Part shown: positions 15,058 to 17,802 of the stretch, piece by piece
Position numbering within the stretch: position 1 is the stretch's first letter
Layout: every line of letters starts with the position of its first letter
From: DATGHS01 sp035307785
GTDB lineage: Bacteria; Planctomycetota; Planctomycetia; Gemmatales; Gemmataceae
Assembly: GCA_035307785.1 (NCBI GenBank)
Contig: DATGHS010000417.1
Location: 1 to 17,802, forward strand
DNA: 17,802 bases
Reading direction: 5' to 3'
The notes under the pieces: generated by a model
The model's input: only the letters and a program-made list of their open reading frames with translations
Database searches by the model: none
Told to the model about the DNA's origin: nothing
Program-made: the position numbers and the translations under genes

Positions 15058-16302
15058 ATGGTCAGTTTGAATCTGGTGATGGGCCGTGCCCGACGGCATG
15101 TCGAGGACATAATCCGGTCGCAGATTGCCGATGTAAAACAGCGAGGCCTGCTCAATCCCAATGTGGATCCGCGCGCGAAGTTCCATCTCGACACGACCAA
15201 GATTGCGTTCCACCAGGAGCGCGTGGCGGCCTGGATGCGCGGCGAGCGGGTTGCGCCAATTACCATCGACATGGCGCTCACCCAAAAATGCAGTTACGCG
15301 TGCACCTTCTGTTACGCAGGGCTGCAGCAGTATCCCTCGGCGCCCGTGCCCTGGGAAGCCTATGAGAACTTTCTCGATGATTGCGTGGCCATTGGCCACA
15401 AGCCGGGGGAAGGCGTAAAAGCGATCAGCCTGGTGAGCGATGGTGAAAGCACTGAGAATCCCGACTACTACCGGTTCATCCGGAAAGGGAAAGCCAACGG
15501 CATCGACATGGCTTCCGGCACCAACGGTCTGAAGTTCGTGAAAGAGGAAATGTCGTCGTTGGTGGATTTCCTTACCTATCTGCGGATCAATTTTAACGCT
15601 GCTGAGCCGGCTGCTTACGCGGAAATCATGGGAACGCCGGAACCCAATTACTACAAGGTGATTGAGAACATCAAGGAACTGGTGCGCCTCAAAAAGGAAC
15701 GCCGTAGCAATGTCACCATCGGGCTGCAAATGGTATTGATGCCCGAATATGCGGACCAAGTCATTCCCTTGGCCTTGCTCGGCAAGGAGCTGGGTGTGGA
15801 CTACACGGTCATCAAGCACTGCAGCGATGACGAGGAAGGGAGACTGGGCGTCGATTACGCCTGGTATAATAGCGAGCTGGCCGTGGAACTGCTGAAAGCC
15901 GCCGAAGCGCTCTCCACGCCGGAATACTCGGTGCAAGCCAAGTGGTCGAAAATTCGGACCGGCCGCCAGCGCAAGTATTCGAAATGCTTTGGGACGCCGC
16001 TTTTGCTGCAGATGTCAGGCACCGGCATCGTGGCGCCGTGCGGGTCCTTCTTTCACGAGCGCTACAAACGCTACCACATCGGCGACATCAAAGAGAAGCG
16101 GTTTAAGGACATCTGGGCCAGCGAAGAGTACCAGGAGGTTATGTCCTTCTTGGCTTCGGAGAAGTTTGACGCACGCAGAATGTGTGAGACATTGTGCCTG
16201 CAAGACAAGGTCAACGAGGCGCTCAATGAACTGCGCGAGCATAACATTCCGCTTCCCGATGTAACGGGCAAGCCTCTGCCGATGCATCTCAATTTCATTT
16301 GA
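15058..16302 (+). CDS. Radical SAM protein with SPASM/twitch-like C-terminal cysteines (radical SAM 2)
   Basis: The 414-residue protein has the radical SAM motif CSYACTFC (C78, C82, C85) and a C-terminal auxiliary-cluster pattern C310, C328, C376, C380 (C-x17-C-x47-C-x3-C) with RYHIGDIKEKRFKDIW between them. It shares with radical SAM 1 the N-terminal TKIAFHQERVAAWM motif about 26 residues before the first cysteine, the matching auxiliary-cysteine spacing and the terminal HLNFI, but has about 30 extra N-terminal residues and otherwise diverged sequence. GAGGG at 15044-15048 supports the start at 15058. It closes the block that begins with radical SAM 1 and encloses the E1 pair. The reaction is unknown; a sequential or paired role with radical SAM 1 is inferred. 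Confidence 0.9.
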   Translation: MVSLNLVMGRARRHVEDIIRSQIADVKQRGLLNPNVDPRAKFHLDTTKIAFHQERVAAWMRGERVAPITIDMALTQKCSYACTFCYAGLQQYPSAPVPWEAYENFLDDCVAIGHKPGEGVKAISLVSDGESTENPDYYRFIRKGKANGIDMASGTNGLKFVKEEMSSLVDFLTYLRINFNAAEPAAYAEIMGTPEPNYYKVIENIKELVRLKKERRSNVTIGLQMVLMPEYADQVIPLALLGKELGVDYTVIKHCSDDEEGRLGVDYAWYNSELAVELLKAAEALSTPEYSVQAKWSKIRTGRQRKYSKCFGTPLLLQMSGTGIVAPCGSFFHERYKRYHIGDIKEKRFKDIWASEEYQEVMSFLASEKFDARRMCETLCLQDKVNEALNELREHNIPLPDVTGKPLPMHLNFI

Positions 16303-16309
16303 TCGGGAT

Positions 16310-16481
16310 GCCAACAGTTGCGAAGGAAAAGGAAGTTGCGCTCGCGCTTCAGCGAAAGAGTGACCAGTTCCCAGTACCGTTGCGAGGTGATTAGCCGGAT
16401 ATCGCGTATCCGAATTACTGGTGCCCATTGAGGACCGGGATCTTCGGCATGGACTTTCGGCAGATTCTGCATGTTCGACAT
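16310..16481 (-). pseudogene. Possible remnant of an ABC-2 polysaccharide-exporter permease N-terminus
   Basis: The gap after radical SAM 2 has, on the minus strand, about 55 codons with normal codon use starting at the ATG 16479-16481 (MSNMQNLPKV). They run through WAPVIRIRDIRLITSQRYWELVTLSLKRERN. This resembles the cytosolic N-terminus of ABC-2 (Wzm-type) permeases, where a W-x-P-V/L segment precedes RYWELV-x-L-x-x-R-(D/E). After about residue 50 the likeness ends and the frame runs antisense into radical SAM 2. If real it is a truncated leftover of a gene once placed here. The resemblance is from memory of the family and may be chance. Confidence 0.25.
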
Positions 16482-16499
16482 GATGGTGGAGTACTTGCC

Positions 16500-17375
16500 G
16501 TGACCATGCCGCGAAGAAACACTGCCTATGATGGAGAACAACTTCAAAGAATGGCGGATTCGGTCGACTTCTGGTGGCACAGCATCGACTTCGGCCATGG
16601 CGTTGTCACCCCGGGACGGAAAAATCCCGCCCTTCTTGTGCGGGAACTGGCTTCCATGCGGTTGCCCGATTTGCACGGCAAGACGGTGCTCGATATCGGC
16701 GCATGGGATGGATTCTTTAGCTTTGCGGCCGAACGATTAGGGGCCGAGCGCGTTCTGGCTCTGGATCACCACGTCTGGTCCGTTGATATCGGCAAGGGCA
16801 TCAGGTACATAGAAGACTGCAAAAAGCGCGGCATTTCACCTGCTCGACCCGAGGATACGCCCAACTGGCAGCCCGACACGCTGCCGGGGAAACGCGGCTT
16901 TGATACGGCCCACAAAGCCTTGAACAGCCACGTCGATACAATGGTCGCGGACTTCATGACGGTGGGCCTTGAGAAGGTCGGCGCCTTCGACATCGTATTT
17001 TTCCTGGGCGTGCTGTATCACATGCAGGACCCGATGGGGGCGCTTACGCGGGTTGCTGCAATGACGAAGGAATTGGCCATTATCGAAACCCACGCGATCG
17101 CCGTTCCGGGTTATGAGCGCTTCGAGCTTGCCGAATTCTATTCGTCCGCCCAATTGAATGGCGATCCGTCCAACTGGTGGGGGCCCAACCGGAAGGCCCT
17201 GGAAGGCATGTGCCTGGCCGCCGGCTTCCGCCGCGTGGAAATCGCTCTTTCCGTTTCGAATATTCCCGGAGTGGGCTCGGCTCTCCGGAAGGTCGGGCGA
17301 GCTTTGGAATGGGCCGGTCGCTATGCGCTCCGGAGTCGCCAATTCCTGCGAGTCGTCGCGCACGCATGGAAGTAA
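16500..17375 (+). CDS. CmoB-like class I SAM-dependent methyltransferase
   Basis: Counting from a GTG at 16500 the protein has 291 residues. It opens with FWWHSIDFGHGVVTPGRK near 25-42, the segment that precedes the SAM fold in the CmoB/DUF1698 group. The SAM site VLDIGAWDGFFSFAAERLGA begins at about 63, then LALDHH, and the FDIVFFLGVLYHMQDP motif follows. True CmoB adds a carboxymethyl group to tRNA U34 from carboxy-SAM and is paired with CmoA; here there is no CmoA and the gene sits in a glycan locus, so a sugar or lipid O-methyltransferase is more likely. The frame is open to a TTG at 16428; ATG 16449 and ATG 16506 are other starts. GGAG at 16488-16491, eight bases before the GTG, and the family length favour 16500. 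Confidence 0.82.
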   Translation: MTMPRRNTAYDGEQLQRMADSVDFWWHSIDFGHGVVTPGRKNPALLVRELASMRLPDLHGKTVLDIGAWDGFFSFAAERLGAERVLALDHHVWSVDIGKGIRYIEDCKKRGISPARPEDTPNWQPDTLPGKRGFDTAHKALNSHVDTMVADFMTVGLEKVGAFDIVFFLGVLYHMQDPMGALTRVAAMTKELAIIETHAIAVPGYERFELAEFYSSAQLNGDPSNWWGPNRKALEGMCLAAGFRRVEIALSVSNIPGVGSALRKVGRALEWAGRYALRSRQFLRVVAHAWK

Positions 17376-17400
17376 TAAGTAGTTCGTCGATGCAACCGAA

Positions 17401-17802
17401 ATGACATTGTCCATGTCAACGCCGGATCCGTCCATTTCTGTTTTGATGCCCAACTATAATAATGGCCACCTCATCGCCAATGCCTTGGAATCCGTCTGTA
17501 CGCAGGATTACGCCCCAATCGAAGTCCTCATCACCGATGATTGTTCCACCGACAACAGCTTGGAGGTAATTCAGCGATACGCGGATCGCTATTCGTTTGT
17601 GCGCATTGTTCGCTATCCAGAAAAATCGAAGGACTGGCTCCGCAAGCACTATGAATACTGGCGGACGGCCCGGGGCGACTACGTTATGAGCCTCGCGTCG
17701 GATGATATCATCTACCCCGGCTTGTTGCGCAAGGCGGCGGAATTGATACGGCAGCATCCGGGAGTGGGCGTGGTCTTTCCCGACATTCGCATTCTTTTCC
17801 CG
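17401..17802 (+). CDS. Glycosyltransferase family 2, N-terminal part (cut by window end)
   Basis: From the ATG at 17401 the frame is open to the last base, 134 codons. SVLMPNYNNGHLIANALESV is the first strand and helix of a GT-A fold. TDDCSTDNS carries the first conserved aspartates for the nucleotide, and ARGDYVMSLASDDI supplies the DxD-type metal site. Such enzymes transfer a sugar from an NDP donor at the membrane surface. It follows the methyltransferase by 25 bases and continues the glycan cluster. ATG 17413 is an alternative start; neither has a clear Shine-Dalgarno site. Acceptor and sugar are unknown. Confidence 0.88.
   Translation, partial: MTLSMSTPDPSISVLMPNYNNGHLIANALESVCTQDYAPIEVLITDDCSTDNSLEVIQRYADRYSFVRIVRYPEKSKDWLRKHYEYWRTARGDYVMSLASDDIIYPGLLRKAAELIRQHPGVGVVFPDIRILFP

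Noticed and set aside
14980..15936. Long minus-strand open frame (318 codons)
   Set aside because: Antisense to radical SAM 2, whose cysteine motifs and Shine-Dalgarno site are clear.
16396..16412. Short inverted repeat CGGATA-N5-TATCCG
   Set aside because: Only six base pairs, within the possible permease remnant; expected by chance and not followed by a T-run.
1..17802. tRNA, rRNA, CRISPR arrays, insertion sequences, attachment sites
   Set aside because: I looked for cloverleaf-like genes, regular spaced repeats and transposase motifs and found none.

Overview
The window is a stretch of accessory, secondary-metabolism and surface-glycan DNA from a moderately GC-rich Gram-negative-type bacterium. 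Genes are mostly on the + strand, tightly packed, with patchy Shine-Dalgarno sites and GC-rich dispersed-type palindromes between some genes. The mix of NRPS reductase, CDP-sugar and radical SAM genes, plus the palindromes, would fit Planctomycetota or a related phylum. That placement is an impression; no rRNA or marker gene is present to test it.

Layout. (a) 1-3398: the 3' part of an NRPS-type gene (end of an adenylation domain, a carrier domain and a terminal thioester-reductase domain), followed by a membrane fatty-acid desaturase. (b) 3410-4618, minus strand: a GT4 glycosyltransferase, convergent with the desaturase. (c) 4619-5079: a divergent non-coding region with a strong GC hairpin and a cluster of GCGTTT-type repeats that includes a perfect 13-bp inverted repeat. 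(d) 5080-9580: a five-gene CDP-sugar operon made of glucose-1-phosphate cytidylyltransferase (rfbF), CDP-glucose 4,6-dehydratase (rfbG), a TylC3/TcaB9-like sugar C-methyltransferase, an RmlC-like epimerase lacking the usual catalytic tyrosine, and an SDR 4-ketoreductase split by a frameshift at a T7 tract. The likely product is a CDP-activated, C-methyl-branched 6-deoxyhexose. (e) 9760-11316: a nucleotidyltransferase-PfkB kinase fusion whose domain order is the reverse of HldE. (f) 11379-16302: radical SAM 1, a TPP-dependent E1 alpha/beta pair without E2 or E3, an unrecognised 139-residue protein, and radical SAM 2. (g) 16500-17802: a CmoB-like methyltransferase and the start of a GT2 glycosyltransferase.

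How they may work together. Regions d-g read as a surface-polysaccharide or glycolipid locus that builds at least two unusual building blocks. One is the C-methyl-branched CDP-deoxysugar from region d. The other comes from the kinase/nucleotidyltransferase fusion plus the E1 pair and two related radical SAM enzymes. E1 alpha/beta pairs without E2 can add a two-carbon acyl unit to a keto-sugar (AviB1/AviB2 in avilamycin biosynthesis). The two radical SAM proteins share matching N-terminal, C-terminal and auxiliary-cysteine signatures and flank the E1 pair, so I regard the 9760-16302 block as the best candidate for an undescribed sugar-modification system. Its chemistry cannot be deduced from sequence alone.
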